NCBI GenBank assembly: GCA_002803225.1 | Contig: NXFV01001923.1 | Coordinates: 1-64,000, forward strand | Source of the DNA: Gamarada debralockiae | Taxonomy: Eukaryota > Ascomycota > Leotiomycetes > Helotiales > Hyphodiscaceae | DNA length: 64,000 nucleotides | Direction: 5' to 3' | Shown: piece by piece, positions 1-11,651 of the stretch | Layout: each line of letters starts with the position of its first letter | Position numbering within the stretch: position 1 is the stretch's first letter | Program-made: the position numbers and the translations under genes | Notes under the pieces: model-generated | Seen by the model: the letters and a program-made list of their open reading frames with translations, nothing else | Told to the model about the DNA's origin: nothing | The model's database searches: none

Positions 1-200
1 AGTGCCCCCCTTGGTGCACTCTGAGCTCCCGGAAATCCAAGCTTCGTCCACTCTACACAAACGACGACGATGGACCCACGAACCCACGAATTACCCTGGC
101 GCAGAGCGAGCAAAGGTCCTGTTGACCTCTATATCTTAAACCTCTCCCATTAACAACGCGGCAATACGGTAACCCTACAACACCTCCCAATCCAAGCGGA

Positions 201-971
201 ATGGCAACGTCATTCACCTATTTCCCCTTCCTCCCCATAGAGATCCGTCTGCAGATATGGGCATACGTTCAGGCCCCTCGAATAGTCAAAGTCCACGTCG
301 AACCAGATTCTCGCGTCCTAGAGCGTCCCTTGACCGCGGGGACTAACTACCAAGCCTGGGTCTCGCGCAAGTCGCGACCATTCTACTTCAATAGCCTCAA
401 CCCACTCCCCGCGACGCTCGCTATCAATCATGAGTCCCGTGAGGAGACATTGCAGTCTTACGTTACCGTATACGACGATTCCGGGCCGCGATTTTATTAC
501 AATCCATTGCAAGATACCTTGTGGGTCGAGCAGTACGAATATGCGGATGATTGGGCAATGATAGTTCAGAGGATCAAGAAATCGAGTTCTGGGATACAAG
601 TAAAGAGCGTAGCAATACGCGATGATATGACGCTCTTTACATTGCAGTCGCCCAATTTAGCCGTGCTAGTCCAGGAGACTGCAGTCCAGGAGCTGTTTCT
701 AATTGTTGATGAGGATGGTGAAAGGATGCCGAGTGTTTGGCCATTGTTTCCGAGAACGAGGAATTTGAATGGGGTTGATATATCGGTATACGTGGAAAGG
801 CTTGAGCATGCTGTTATTGCACAGCAGTTTAGGGATAGAGACGGTGGATTGCGTGGGGATATGATGCCGAGAGTTGCGGCTGTGGAGAGGGGATATTGGG
901 AGGAGAAGGGATTGGAGTTAAGAGAACCAGAGTATCACTCAGTGGTGATGGGCGATAGCTTGACGTCTTGA
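201..971 (+). CDS. 2EXR domain-containing protein
   Basis: A single uninterrupted frame of 256 residues. The N-terminus (residues 7-20) carries the hydrophobic/Pro-rich signature F-P-F-L-P-I-E-I-R-L-Q-I-W that opens the 2EXR (F-box-like) domain of filamentous fungi. The second 2EXR block follows at about residues 70-80 (LAINHESREE), matching the usual L..N.ESR.E pattern. These proteins are intracellular, their molecular role is unknown, and they are strongly expanded in some Pezizomycotina. There is no signal peptide or membrane segment. The C-terminal 100 residues are charged and unrecognised. The start is the first ATG of the frame, about 200 bp inside the window. Two further 2EXR relatives in the window (25.5 kb and 53.5 kb) are broken, so this is the only intact copy. 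The domain call is confident; the function is unknown. Confidence 0.8.
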   Translation: MATSFTYFPFLPIEIRLQIWAYVQAPRIVKVHVEPDSRVLERPLTAGTNYQAWVSRKSRPFYFNSLNPLPATLAINHESREETLQSYVTVYDDSGPRFYYNPLQDTLWVEQYEYADDWAMIVQRIKKSSSGIQVKSVAIRDDMTLFTLQSPNLAVLVQETAVQELFLIVDEDGERMPSVWPLFPRTRNLNGVDISVYVERLEHAVIAQQFRDRDGGLRGDMMPRVAAVERGYWEEKGLELREPEYHSVVMGDSLTS

Positions 972-2227
972 GAGGAGCCATTGGGATCTGATCAGAATGC
1001 TGCAACTCCAGTACTCTTGGGTACGCGCGAGTTAATGATTCTCTAGACAATTGTACTAGCGGTCAGAAGCTATGACCGGCAGGAAACGATGGATGTGCAG
1101 CTCGCTTTCTCGCACACTTTGATACGCATTCACATTCTCTGCTCAAATCAAAGTTTTATCCGCAGGATGTACAGTCGTTGCCACTTGATGAGTGGGTATC
1201 TTCTTGAATTGTTACCGGGATTCGAAGTCAATGGTGAAGCCTCGGAAGACCAAACGGGGTAAGACCGACGGCGAAATAGGATGACTCCTAATTGTCATGC
1301 TAGCAAATCTTCTCTTCTTGGAAATGGTGAGTTCGTTTTTCACAGCTCGGGCAGGGGCGGCTGTCTCTCGAGCAGAGATTACTTCGCTTTGAGGAAAGTA
1401 CTCTCGTTTGGATCTAGCTTTGTCACTTTACAACTACTCATTGGTTCTGCGGGCGTTTTGGAGCCAAGGGCTAAGCGTTAGATATCTTTGATATCGAAGG
1501 AAACCCATAGCATACAATCTACAGAAGTTTCTGATAAGGCGCATGACCTCGCCGCATATCTGCATTCCGCCCCTGCAAGCGACCCCGCAAAATCGGTTTT
1601 CTGAACGCCACATTGGGCACACGGCACATCCCATCCTATATAATTGATACAGTACCTGTATCAGCCAAAACTCTCTCTTCAGCCGACGGTTCGCAAGGCT
1701 AAATACAACAAACAGATCTCGAGTCACCATGTCAACCTATTGGTTCTCAGTTTAGGCGCATCTGATATCGGGAGTCAAGTGCAGCTCAGAATGCGGGGCC
1801 AGGCCTGGCAGATAATCAAGCTTCGTACCCCACATCAATACCCATGCCATCTTCGCTCGATCTGCCTACGTGCCCTCCTATCTAGGCTAATTAAGGTAGC
1901 AACCGACCAGTTCCTTGTCATATTAAGGCTAACTTGGCGGCGGCAGGAACGCGTGGTCATATTTTAGCGGCTCCAGATTGAATACATCCGAATGAGATGG
2001 AGATTGCCCGTACCCGAATTGGCTGATGGCGTACTGTTGTAATATAACTTATAATGAGTTCGGGCGAAGGGCAAGTAACCTGTCGTCCCAAGCTCCAGCA
2101 AATTTTGGATCCGAACGGCCGCTATGGAGTTTTCGTATAAGTTGAGGTCTTCAACTAAGGCTCTGTTTCTTCACCGCAGTTTTCTAGGCATTCACATTGA
2201 AAGTTCCTCACAATCAGTCCAGCAAAC
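972..2227. other. Intergenic, no gene recognised
   Basis: This 1.25 kb stretch separates the 2EXR gene from the CE1 esterase. Short open frames occur on both strands but none shows a recognisable domain or a credible splice partner. The last few hundred bases should hold the esterase promoter; no regulatory motif could be assigned. Confidence 0.5.
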
Positions 2228-3512
2228 ATGCGCTTCTTCTCCACTCTAGCAGCGTCATTCACCTTGGCCAGTGTTGCCACAGCTCTCACATCCTCCTTAC
2301 AACAAGTCACAGGCTTCAATTCTGGGCCTACGGCAGCTACCATGTATGTATACATTCCAACGACAAAGAAGTCACCGGCGGCAATCATCGTGGCGATTCA
2401 CTACTGCCAAGGATCAGCTGAAGCTTACTACTCCGGAACACTTTACGCACAGTATGCTGACACATACGGCTACATCGTCATCTATCCCAATTCACCTTCC
2501 TCGGGCGGCTGTTGGGACGTATCTTCGATCGAATCGCTCACCCACGGCGATGGCGGTGACAGTCAGACAATCGTGAATATGGTCACGTATGCCGTGAACA
2601 ATTACGGGGGCGATGCAACTCGAGTTTATGTTACCGGGAGTAGCTCAGGTGCGATGATGACCAACGTGCTTGCTGGTGCATACCCAGAAGTTTTCAAAGC
2701 TGGTAGTGCCTACTCAGGAGTTGCAGATGGCTGTTTCTATGTGGCGGGTGCTACCGCAGGCATGGCCACACCGGCCTGGAACAGTGAATGCGCAGATGGA
2801 CAACTGATACAGAGTGCCGAAACTTGGGGAAATCTTGTCCGCAGTTACTACCCGGGGTACACTGGGGCCAGACCGAAGATGATGCTGTATGTAGCCCATC
2901 TGCTCTCCTGCTTCTAACCCATCCCTCGTGAAACATGAATGCTAAGACAAGATCTTACAGTTGGCACGGCACCATCGACGCAATCCTCTACTACCCCAAC
3001 CTCGGTGAGGAGCTTAAGGAATGGTCAAACGTCCTCGACGTCTCCTTCTCGTACAATAACACCAACACCCCGCAGTCGGGCTACACCGAGATGGTTTACG
3101 GAGACGGAACTCAACTTATCGGATACTCTGCCGTCAATGTTGGCCATACCGTCCCTGTGCACGAGACGGTTGATTTAGCTTGGTTTTGCATTTCTGCTGC
3201 ATGTGCTGGAGGAACAACGACGAGCAGCGTGGGCACGACACTGAAGACTAGCACCACGAGTGCGCCAGCTACGACGAGCACGAGTAGCGGAGGAACTATT
3301 GCTGAATGGGGCCAATGGTGAGTTTATTGTTGACAGAATGTGGAATTGGGGCTAATGAGTGACAGTGCTGGAATTGGATGGACGGGCTCTGGAACTTGTG
3401 TTGCAGGGACTACGTGTGTCTACTCCAATGCTTATTACTCTCAGGTACGTGACATCCCTTCTCTCTGAGGGGAAATAAGCATGAACTAACAATGTCTCAG
3501 TGCTTGCCATAA
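2228..3512 (+). CDS. Secreted CE1 esterase (acetylxylan/feruloyl esterase type) with C-terminal CBM1
   Basis: Four exons, 2228-2886, 2961-3317, 3366-3444 and 3501-3512, give 368 residues. Introns have donors GTATGT, GTGAGT and GTACGT, and all phases agree. Residues 1-20 form a signal peptide (MRFFSTLAASFTLASVATA). The catalytic domain follows the PHB-depolymerase-like esterase family CE1: nucleophile motif G-S-S-S-G with Ser139, an L-W-H-G-T-I-D block restored across intron 1, and a late GHTVP histidine. A Thr/Ser-rich linker (about 310-325) leads to a family 1 carbohydrate-binding module with WGQC, GIGWTG, CVAGTTC and a final YYSQCLP. The enzyme should be exported, anchor on cellulose and remove acetyl or feruloyl groups from plant xylan. 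The exact substrate (acetyl versus feruloyl) cannot be decided from sequence. The last exon encodes only C-L-P-stop, which completes the final CBM1 cysteine. Confidence 0.9.
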
Positions 3513-4298
3513 TGGGAACCTCGAAGAGACATCGCTGTAAATATGGGGTTGGATCATTGTTCATAGGAAGACTTTCTTGCTGTATATATGGAGCTGGCAC
3601 CGGTTGAATTGCATGATATCAGTTATCCCTTAGCGCGTAGATATAACACCTTGAGACGGGGCTGAAATTGTGGCTTGTAAAAAATCACTTTACGCGAAAG
3701 TTCGCGTAAATCGTAATAGTTAGACCAATCGGACGAAGCAAACCTTAACAATTTACGAATTACTTATAAAAAGTACACGATTTACAGAAATATCAAACTA
3801 GCCGTAGAAAGGGGGTTCGTCAACACATGAGTTTTTATACTGAGCAAGGAGGCTGCTTTTGATGTTCCTTTGGTGCACGTACCACCTCACCCCTGCCTGT
3901 TACATCTACACGCGAAGGGATAAAGTTATCGAGACCAGTTCGGAAAGAAAACATTGCCCACACCTCAGAATACGTTTCCTATTCTCACCACTCCCCGTCT
4001 TGATTATGAAAAGTTACGCTCGAACCTTGCACATTCCGTCGAAACAATGAATAAACAAGTGTTGTATAAAAACAATCATTCAGGGGCCACCTCGCCCAGC
4101 ACACATTTTCCTTCATCGGCATCGCATACGGGGAAAGTGAAAGTATTTATGGAGGCGAAAACCTTCAGCAAACAGAGTGAGTGGGGTAATTCTTGTATTC
4201 TCTGTTGTCCTCCGAAGTTCACCAGTTTCGGATGGGGACCATCTCAATGCTTGAATGGGGAAAATCCTCCTTGCTGGAGACGTGAAAATTCCTCCGAA
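3513..4298. other. Intergenic between convergent esterase genes
   Basis: This region lies between the 3' ends of the CE1 esterase (+) and the carboxylesterase (-). No coding feature is supported. It is AT-rich from about 3660 to 3800 and holds the short perfect inverted repeat listed separately. Confidence 0.5.
3690..3709. repeat. Perfect 20-nt inverted repeat
   Basis: TTACGCGAA and TTCGCGTAA are exact reverse complements separated by two bases. The structure lies about 180 bp past the CE1 esterase stop codon. It could be part of a 3' processing region or a degraded inverted-repeat element; no target-site duplication is visible. Confidence 0.6.
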
Positions 4299-6025
4299 TC
4301 AACGGGCCAACCCGTATTCGAGTTTAAACACAAGACTCCTTGCCTCTTCAAAATGCACCCTCAGCCAATCCAAATATTCATAGTCTCTGATCTTGTCTGT
4401 ATCAGAAGATTTCAAGCCATGTTCTCCGTGGGGTCCAAAGCGCATGAAGCGTTTCGACAGTTCGTATGGTGCCCACGGCTCCTTTCCGTAGGCGAAGGTA
4501 GTCCATAACTTTGCCATCTCGGCAGAGGTTCGATTAGCTGATTCCGGCCATGCCCCTTTGTCGTTACCATACATAAACACAGCGCATTGACCGTGCACCG
4601 GAAGTCCATTCGTGGGCCCAGTATATGGTGAAGGCTCTTCGAAGTGATAGAGATATGCCTTTCCGCTATATGTCTCCGCGATCCGGAGATTTGGGAAGTG
4701 AAATATGACTGTCGAGAGGAAGAATCGCACTGCATCTCGGAATTTATCGTATAGTTGCTCTTCGGAAGTAAATCCAAAATATTTGTAAAACTTCTCTACA
4801 TCAGATGGCTCTGCAAAGGCTGTGCTGACGGCCTGATTGAAAAGCTTTTGAGGGATATGCCGCACGAGAGGATCGAAGATGATAGCTTCGACCCGAGAAT
4901 CTCCAACGATGATCTCTTTGCACCTAGATGCGGGTTGAAAGTCCCCAAGCGTCCATGACTTAGGCAGTAACTTTCCATCGGCCATAGGAGGAATACTTGC
5001 CGATCCAGACATCTGCATCAGAGCATCCGGGGAAAGTGCACGCAAATGCGCCAATCGTCTCTCAGCTGGGTCCTCCAAAATTCCGGCCTTCTGGCATAGA
5101 ATGTTCCATTTAGCCTGGAAATTGTTTAATGGAAGGGGGCCCATCATTGGCGCTGAGCCGGACATCAGAATAGCGCGGTCGAACAGAGGATCTCCAGCAA
5201 GAATGTGCATATGCAGACTTCCACTTCCGGCACTGAGTCCTATAGCTGTGACATTTGACGGATCGCCACCAAAGTCTTGGATATGATTTTGGATCCATTC
5301 AAAGGCGTTCCGTTGGTCTATTAGACCAAAGTTGCCGAAGAAGCCAGGTGATTTACCTTCCATGTCATGGCGGGAAGATATGGAGGCATGTTCCGAGGCG
5401 AGATCTTCGGAGGCAAGGAAACCAAACGCACCGAGGCGGTATTGTATTTGAACAATTACTACTGGATGTCCGTTGCTCTTTGCTTCCAACGAAAGGATCT
5501 CAGGCTGATATCGAGCAGCCGAATTGGACCCATTTTTGAAGCCTCCGCTTTCAAAGGTTAGGAGGGCAAGTACTTCGTAATTTGAATACTAGAATGCGAG
5601 AGCCAGAAATAAAGTGAACTCCAACAGTTGAAGTGAGATTGTCAAGATTATACATACCCATGGACCCAGACTCTGACCGGCAGCGGAGTTCGGCCTTGTT
5701 TCGATTGTCCATCTGGAAGAGCATCCTTTGGAACTGTGATATTCAAGTGTAGACACTTGAACTCATCTTCTCCGGGATCGGGGTTGTGCAAGGCAATAGG
5801 GACTATCGAAATATGAGGCGGTTGGGGACATCTTGGTCCGAAGTTGGTAGCATCAAAAGTTGACGATAAAGAATTTCGCGTGCAGCTTTGAGTCCAACGC
5901 TTCGTGACAGATGCAAATGGAATCCCTCGAAAGATTGCAAGACCTGTATTCTCATCTTGTAGTCCAACAATATCTGCCCCCAGGGTTGGCGCATGAAGTT
6001 GGAGTGTTTTCATGTTGTCTGACAT
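4299..6025 (-). CDS. Type-B carboxylesterase / lipase-like (alpha/beta hydrolase)
   Basis: Two exons, 6025-5658 and 5547-4299, encode 538 residues; the intron (donor GTATGT, acceptor AAG) restores the oxyanion-hole block V-H-G-G-G-F. Family features in order are FRGIPFA near residue 33, CLHLNI, VHGGGF at 120-125, QYRLGAFGFL, the FGGDPSNVTAIG block, a nucleophile elbow G-L-S-A-G with Ser228, and VHGQC for the catalytic histidine. Most relatives have G-E-S-A-G, so Leu in the second position is unusual, though that residue is not catalytic. No signal peptide is apparent, so it is probably cytoplasmic. Type-B carboxylesterases hydrolyse diverse esters; the substrate cannot be inferred. Its neighbour on one side is the convergent CE1 esterase. 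A broken type-B paralogue lies at 35.4-37.2 kb. Confidence 0.87.
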
Positions 6026-6908
6026 TTGCTGGCTGCTGCCTGTCGAGAATCTCTAGGGCTTATCAACTGGAAAGTGGCTGGATAAGGCGGGTTTGTGCCA
6101 AGAGTAGGTAGGCTCTTATTCTCAAACAACATAAAGGTCTGAGGTATTATTTGCGCACGTTGAATCAAAGCTCAAGTGCAGGCTGACAACGGGAGAAGCA
6201 ATTCAAGAGCACCATTGAGAAAAGTCGGAAGCGGAATTAGCGTGTTTTCCACATCGGCTTAATTTCGGGCCGAAGGAACCCCTATTTTCCTGTCATCTTC
6301 CCAACTCCGCTCGTGTCTTCTCTCTTTTCGATTTACTTTGAACTTGCAAATTAAGTTAGTTTATCGCAGCGACCTTCAAGTCAACTGAAAACGATTCGAT
6401 CATGTGCTACTGGGATTGGCCACCGCCAGGCGCCCTAGGCAAGGGCCGCAATGGGCGGCGAGAGCCATGGCTCATGATACCAGTCTGTTCATGGGACGCT
6501 GCAGATACACAGCATTTTCAGCGGCGAATTCGACTCGGAGAAGACTCTTGTCAGTTTTCGCGTATTGTCTGCATCGTCTTCAGTTTTCAAGTGCAACAAA
6601 GCAGGCTTGCACTGCCAAGCTTACCCAACCAGGACCCTCATTTGGAAGTCCATTGTGGTCAATTCAGGTTGTTGGGAATGAGGCTGGAAAGATTCTCCAA
6701 GCATGGTATCTCTTTACTAGGTCTTTGCAGTTCGCTATCATCTGCCTTCGTAGTCACGTCGCAGGTTATTGGCTCGAGCTTCCACGTGACCAGAACTTTT
6801 GACAGTGATTTATAGCCAATCGTTCAAGGATGACCCCGACCGTGGGACAATATTATATGGACCAAACATCATGGGAGGCTCTCATGTCGGCTTTATTGTT
6901 GTGGAGAT
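6026..6908. other. Intergenic, no supported gene
   Basis: Two overlapping open frames of about 135 codons (6402-6815) are present, but neither resembles a known family and they share the same DNA in different frames. The region probably contains the carboxylesterase promoter and the decayed upstream flank of the S9 peptidase remnant. Confidence 0.4.
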
Positions 6909-8975
6909 GTGACTCGCGAAAATGCAAAAATGGGTTTTGTCGGTAAGGTAGTTGCCCAGTCCCAGCCTCCCTCGACAAAGCCAAACTACACTCAACAAGA
7001 TCTCCGCAAAACAGAGCTCTGGACTGAGGTAGATGGTTATCTTAAACTTCTTTTCGATCCGACAGTCGACAAAGTCAGTGGAGCAAGTGATCTCGCTGCT
7101 TCTCCAGACGAACAACGCATCGCTTTCAGTGCAGCATTCACGGTGCTGACTTGCGCGAATCATCACCGCCAAGCCAAATATGCGTAATCGAAACTTTTGC
7201 TCTTAAGGTAATCACTTCAGGAAAGAGTTACAATCGACTTCCAAAATGGGCTCCGGATGGGAAAACGCTGGGATTCTTATTAGATCGAAACGAGAAGGGA
7301 CTTTTTCAGTTATCCTTGCTGAGTATGGGTGGACTTGGAGTGGCAAGGCCAGTCACGAAAGTGAGCGGTATGGTGAACTTTCATTGGTCTCCTGATATAT
7401 TGAGAATTCTAATTCAAGCTGCGGGTCGTGATGCGCACAGGGACGATGGCAGGGGTCGGGGAAGGTTGGGCAGCCGAAGATGGATCTTCCGGCTTGGATG
7501 CCGACTGTTGATTCGGGCGATTCAAGTGATGCATGGAGGACTTTGTGGCTTTATGACCTTGAAGAGATGAAGCTGAAGCGAGCAAGCAGTCACAGGTCAA
7601 ATCAGTGGGAAGCGGCTTAGTGCAGACCGAATGTGGTTGTGAGCATTGCTTCAGGCTCACTACTAGAGGATGCTTGGTAAAACCCTACCCTCAGGATTAC
7701 CGACTTGTATGATGGAGCTGAGAGGGTAGTCCATGTACCCAAGAGACAACTTGGTTGTCCGGTCACCACATCCACGGGTGACAAGATCGCTGTAATCGAA
7801 GCTGGCAAGCGGCCACGGTCCCGTAGCAGGAGACATCAAAATCATTGATCCCGAGACAGGTACAGTTGGGGAAGTGCTTTTGAGAGGTGTGCGAGAGCGG
7901 TGGACACAACGCAGCTGATCTGGCGAGACGAATTCAACCTCTTCTACATTGACCCGCACGTCTTCAAACAGTTGCGGACCAGTGGCCTCCATACCCCTTC
8001 AATCCAGGATGGGTAACTCCAGAGGCGGGCGGGGGAGGATTTGCTCCTTCAGCAACAATACTTCCCAATGAACATTTTGCGATGCTCGTTGAGATGGGAG
8101 AAGGCTCCTGAGATCCGCATCCAAGGTCTTGGGAAGTCGAAAACACTTCTCTCGTTCGATCACGCGGGCCATAAGAAGCTGCGGAGCCAGCTTGGACACA
8201 TGGAGCATTTCACCTGGTACGGATCAGACGGGCTTGAGATCCAAGTTTTCCTTCATCCGAAGAAGGCAGGCAAAGCTGGGTTGATAGCGTCTGTTCATGG
8301 TGTCCCGGTATTTCAGCATATGAACACAGCTGTGGGGATCGGGATCACCCCGCTCTTGAACCTCAAAGGGTATGCAGTGTTTCGACCAAATTTCACGTGG
8401 ATCTTCTGGGAGAGGTCAAAAGTTCGCCGAAGCAGTCCTCGGAGATATGGGTGGGGAGGATGCTCGGGACGTTCTCCTCGGTACCAAAGCTGTTTGCAAT
8501 TCAGACCCTTTAAAGTTTGACGCGGGCAAAATTGGTGTTGTGGGCGGCTCATATGGAGGGTATATGGCTTCCTTACTTCCAACACTCGATGCATGCTTCA
8601 AAGCCTCAGTGTCCGTGGCTGCGGTCACGGATTGGCATTCCTTTCGTATACCGACTAACATTCCCACTTTTGATCAACTATTCCTCGAGGCAGATCCATT
8701 TAGCAAAGGGTGGTAAATACATAGAGAGAAGTCCAGACATGAATGCTTGGAAATACAAAACTCCAGTGCTCCAGACTGCTGGATCAGATGACTTTGCTGT
8801 TCCTTCGAGCCAGGCTGTGCAGTATCATCAAGCATGCTTGCAAAGGGAGGTGAATCTGCGATAGCGATCTATTCTGGAGAGGGTCATGGTGTTAGGGAAT
8901 TTCCTGCGATTATTGACCTCCTGGTCCGGGCTGTGGATGGTTGGATAGATTTATGCCAGCTTAGCTGGTTACGAC
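6909..8975 (+). pseudogene. Decayed S9-family peptidase (acylaminoacyl-/dipeptidyl-peptidase type)
   Basis: Pieces of one S9 serine peptidase follow each other in order but in changing frames. At 6990-7140 there is an N-terminal ASDLAASPDEQRIAFS segment. At 7200-7430 beta-propeller text includes LPKWAPDG and FHWSPD. At 7690-7960 further propeller text is interrupted by stop codons. At 8170-8400 the text includes HMEHFTWYGSDGLEI and ASVHGVP. At 8440-8715 the nucleophile motif G-G-S-Y-G-G-Y-M is intact. At 8730-8960 comes a C-terminal TAGSDDFAVP segment with a late G-E-G-H-G histidine block. At least four frame changes and several stops prevent one continuous product and do not coincide with splice sites. 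An intact homologue would be an approximately 650-residue oligopeptidase. The family call is firm; the exact boundaries are approximate. Confidence 0.82.
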
Positions 8976-10637
8976 ATGCAGATGTATTTGAATGACTCTG
9001 AAATCAACTTCTTCATATTCCGTGGCTAAACACGACAATCCAAGGCTTATCTTGTAGCTGCCTGCCAGATTCAGTCGCCAAACAAATTGTTACAATCTTC
9101 GAATTTCCATATCCAACACAATGTAGTATCGTTACTTGACTTGAACTATTCTAGTATGGGCGTATGTCGTCACTGAAAGACATATGGATAGTTACGAGAA
9201 ACCGAAGGAAGTGCTTTTACCCAACTCGCACCGCTTCCGAACCATAAAGTATGAGTGGCAGTTTGATCCAGAGATGAATGCTATCAAGTCAATTGCAGGC
9301 ATTGAAAGGTTCGCACCTGAGATGTCGAACGTTCACTCTTGGGTTCTAGAAAAAGTAATCAAAATTTCGGAACTGGGATGACAACGAGAAGTTGAACGAC
9401 GACGAAGTATAGAACGACAACGACATCGCTGAGAATACCCACCTAATCAGCGTTACAGACGTGCCGCGGGTCCCCTCAACCCGACACGCTTCGACACAGA
9501 ATCACAAGTAGCAAGTTTCCAAGAATAATCTTATGACTCCAGTGACACAACCAAACCACCGTTCTCTCCGGCGACGTCGTGAGCTACAACTCCTGCTTGC
9601 TCACCAAGTCTTGGAGCCAGTCATCAACATATACCAGAGTTTGCAATTTGCACTTGTGCCACGTTTGCAGCCGAATCGTATAGAACTTCCGCTACTCCCA
9701 ATTTAGCCGGTGAACTCCTAAGGTACCATCCAATATCTGCGAACTTGAACACAAGCTTCCAGGGACGTACCAGACACGCCTCAGAAACACCTTATTTCTC
9801 GCCCTTTAAATTGTTACGTAAGATCCCCGATAGCAGGAGAACTGGGTCGGAGTGTGGCGGTATTGCAGAGGTTTAAATGCAATGGCCGTTAGCGTTGCAA
9901 GCGATCGACCAAAATCTGGGGCACAAATCACCTTTGAATATGGTGTGAATATCTGCGGACCAAGCTAAGTCCATGCCTACTTATGATAGAAAGGACAGGG
10001 AGTCGGGAAGGATACGGGTCTTAATGTTAGAGAACCAACATCGAGAGACGACTAGCTTCCAAGATCGAGTAGCATTTGACTACAACTCCGGATCCCGTCC
10101 GGGAGCATCGAGACGGCTATCTCGGAATCTGGACCTGGAATTCAAAGATCTGGTTTCGGCAGTGACGACAAGAATTTGAGTGACGAGGAAATAGGGAATG
10201 GCAACGATAAATACGTGAGAACAATCGGCTGGGATCAGACGCCTCGCAAGTCCATAATCAAGATCTATGAAGCTCACCGGAGTAAGAGCCTAGCAGCGCG
10301 ATGAGGTCGCAAATATGCTTCTCTGATGAATAGTGGTGATGCCATAACAAGAATGAATGCCAATGGACGTGGTGAATGGGTGATGGAGACACTAGCCAAT
10401 GAACGATTCTCTGTAAGCTAAATATTGATGTAGTGTACGACTTTTAGATAAGTTCAAGAGGCCGTCCCAGGCAAAACGGTTTTGGATAGAAAACTAGAAG
10501 AAAATTTGGCTCACAGTCAAATTTCCCAATAAGCAATGAGATCAAGGAGCGACAAAACTTTTGTACGGCACTGAGTCCCGCACTCAAAAAGAAACAATCC
10601 AATTATCCCACAACTCAAAGGTATTCGAATAAGGAAA
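8976..10637. other. Long intergenic region with weak coding traces
   Basis: About 1.7 kb without a supported gene. Short plus-strand frames at 9184-9381 and 9973-10179 are rich in charged residues and may be scraps of a decayed gene, but no family is recognisable and no exon chain could be built. Confidence 0.4.
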
Positions 10638-11244
10638 TCAGTTCATCAACCCAGCAATGAAATGCTCCTGGGGACAAACGTCCATCAAAGCCTGCACGGC
10701 ATCCTTGATTCTCTGCCCGAAGTCGAGAGGTGCGCCGGTGTTCCCAGTCATTATATCTGTTTTGCCAGTGGTATCGTTGACAAGCAATTCGAGCATCATT
10801 GTACGGCCGCAGACGTCTTGGAAGGTCTTCAGAGCTGCTTCATCACCAGTGCCTTGAGCAAGATGTTAGTAAAGAACTATTTTGGGGTCGAGATTCTTGG
10901 AAAGCTTGGAGAATTGAGGGGCGCAAGTTGGAGACTCGAGGAAGAGGGAATTGGGCACGAACCAACGCCACCACGGAATTGATTGGGGTGCTGAATGGGA
11001 CGTCCGGCTTTGATATTCTCGTACTCTGAGAGCATGTATTTGGAACGCATGACGAAGTCCCAGACATGGTAAAGAGTCGGGTGTTGATTCGGGGGGTTCT
11101 TCCACTTGGGATGCTGTGTAATAGCACTATCTTGCAATTAGAACGTGGCCCATTCTCGAGGGGTTGAACAACATACTCAATGAGATCCTCCAAGCGGACA
11201 TCAACGTCAGAACGCTGCTGATCTGTTGGGAGGTTGGCTGCCAT
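10638..11244 (-). CDS. Conserved-looking small protein of unknown function
   Basis: Three exons, 11244-11177, 11126-10963 and 10852-10638, join in phase to give 148 residues. Donors are GTATGT and GTTCGT; the second intron contains a TACTAAC branch site and a CAAG acceptor. The product is soluble, with no signal peptide or membrane segment. It has an acidic start (RLEDLID), an HPKWKNPP / LYHVWDF block near residues 30-50, and a C-terminal segment ending in CPQEHFIAGLMN. Clean splicing and balanced composition argue for a real gene. No family could be named. It is divergent from the sphingolipid methyltransferase gene and shares a 407-bp intergenic region with it. The acceptor of intron 1 was chosen because it keeps the HPKWKNPP frame; an alternative AG 13 bp downstream would lead into a different frame. 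Confidence 0.72.
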
Positions 11245-11651
11245 GTTGAATCACGTGTTGATAGTGGAGAATGGAATGAATTGGTTAATTGATGTCGTTG
11301 TGGATGGTTCTTGGGGATTTAGGCTGGTTGGGGCGGAATAGAAGAAGTTATGTCCTCTCTCCAACGCGTAGTGTCAATGACGTCGTCGTTGTGATCAACA
11401 TAATCCCACACCGCGTCTTTGGGGATCCTCACGTGTTTTCGGCGAGCGGGCCAAAATGCAGGGGAAACACGCTAAATTTGAAGCGAAGTGGTCGTTTTTG
11501 GTGGTCAAAGCTCATTTTTGCTATGTTAGCTTGACCGCTCAAGGGGTTTTGCTTCAAAAACGTCTCCCTCTCCACCAACACAAAGGACATTTTATCACTT
11601 CTTGAATTATAGAGATTCCGTCTCTTTAATTCAATTGAGAAGATAGCCGTC
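11245..11651. promoter_or_regulatory. Divergent intergenic promoter region
   Basis: These 407 bp lie between two divergently transcribed start codons (unknown 148-residue protein on -, sphingolipid C9-methyltransferase on +) and must contain both promoters. No individual binding site could be assigned. Confidence 0.5.
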
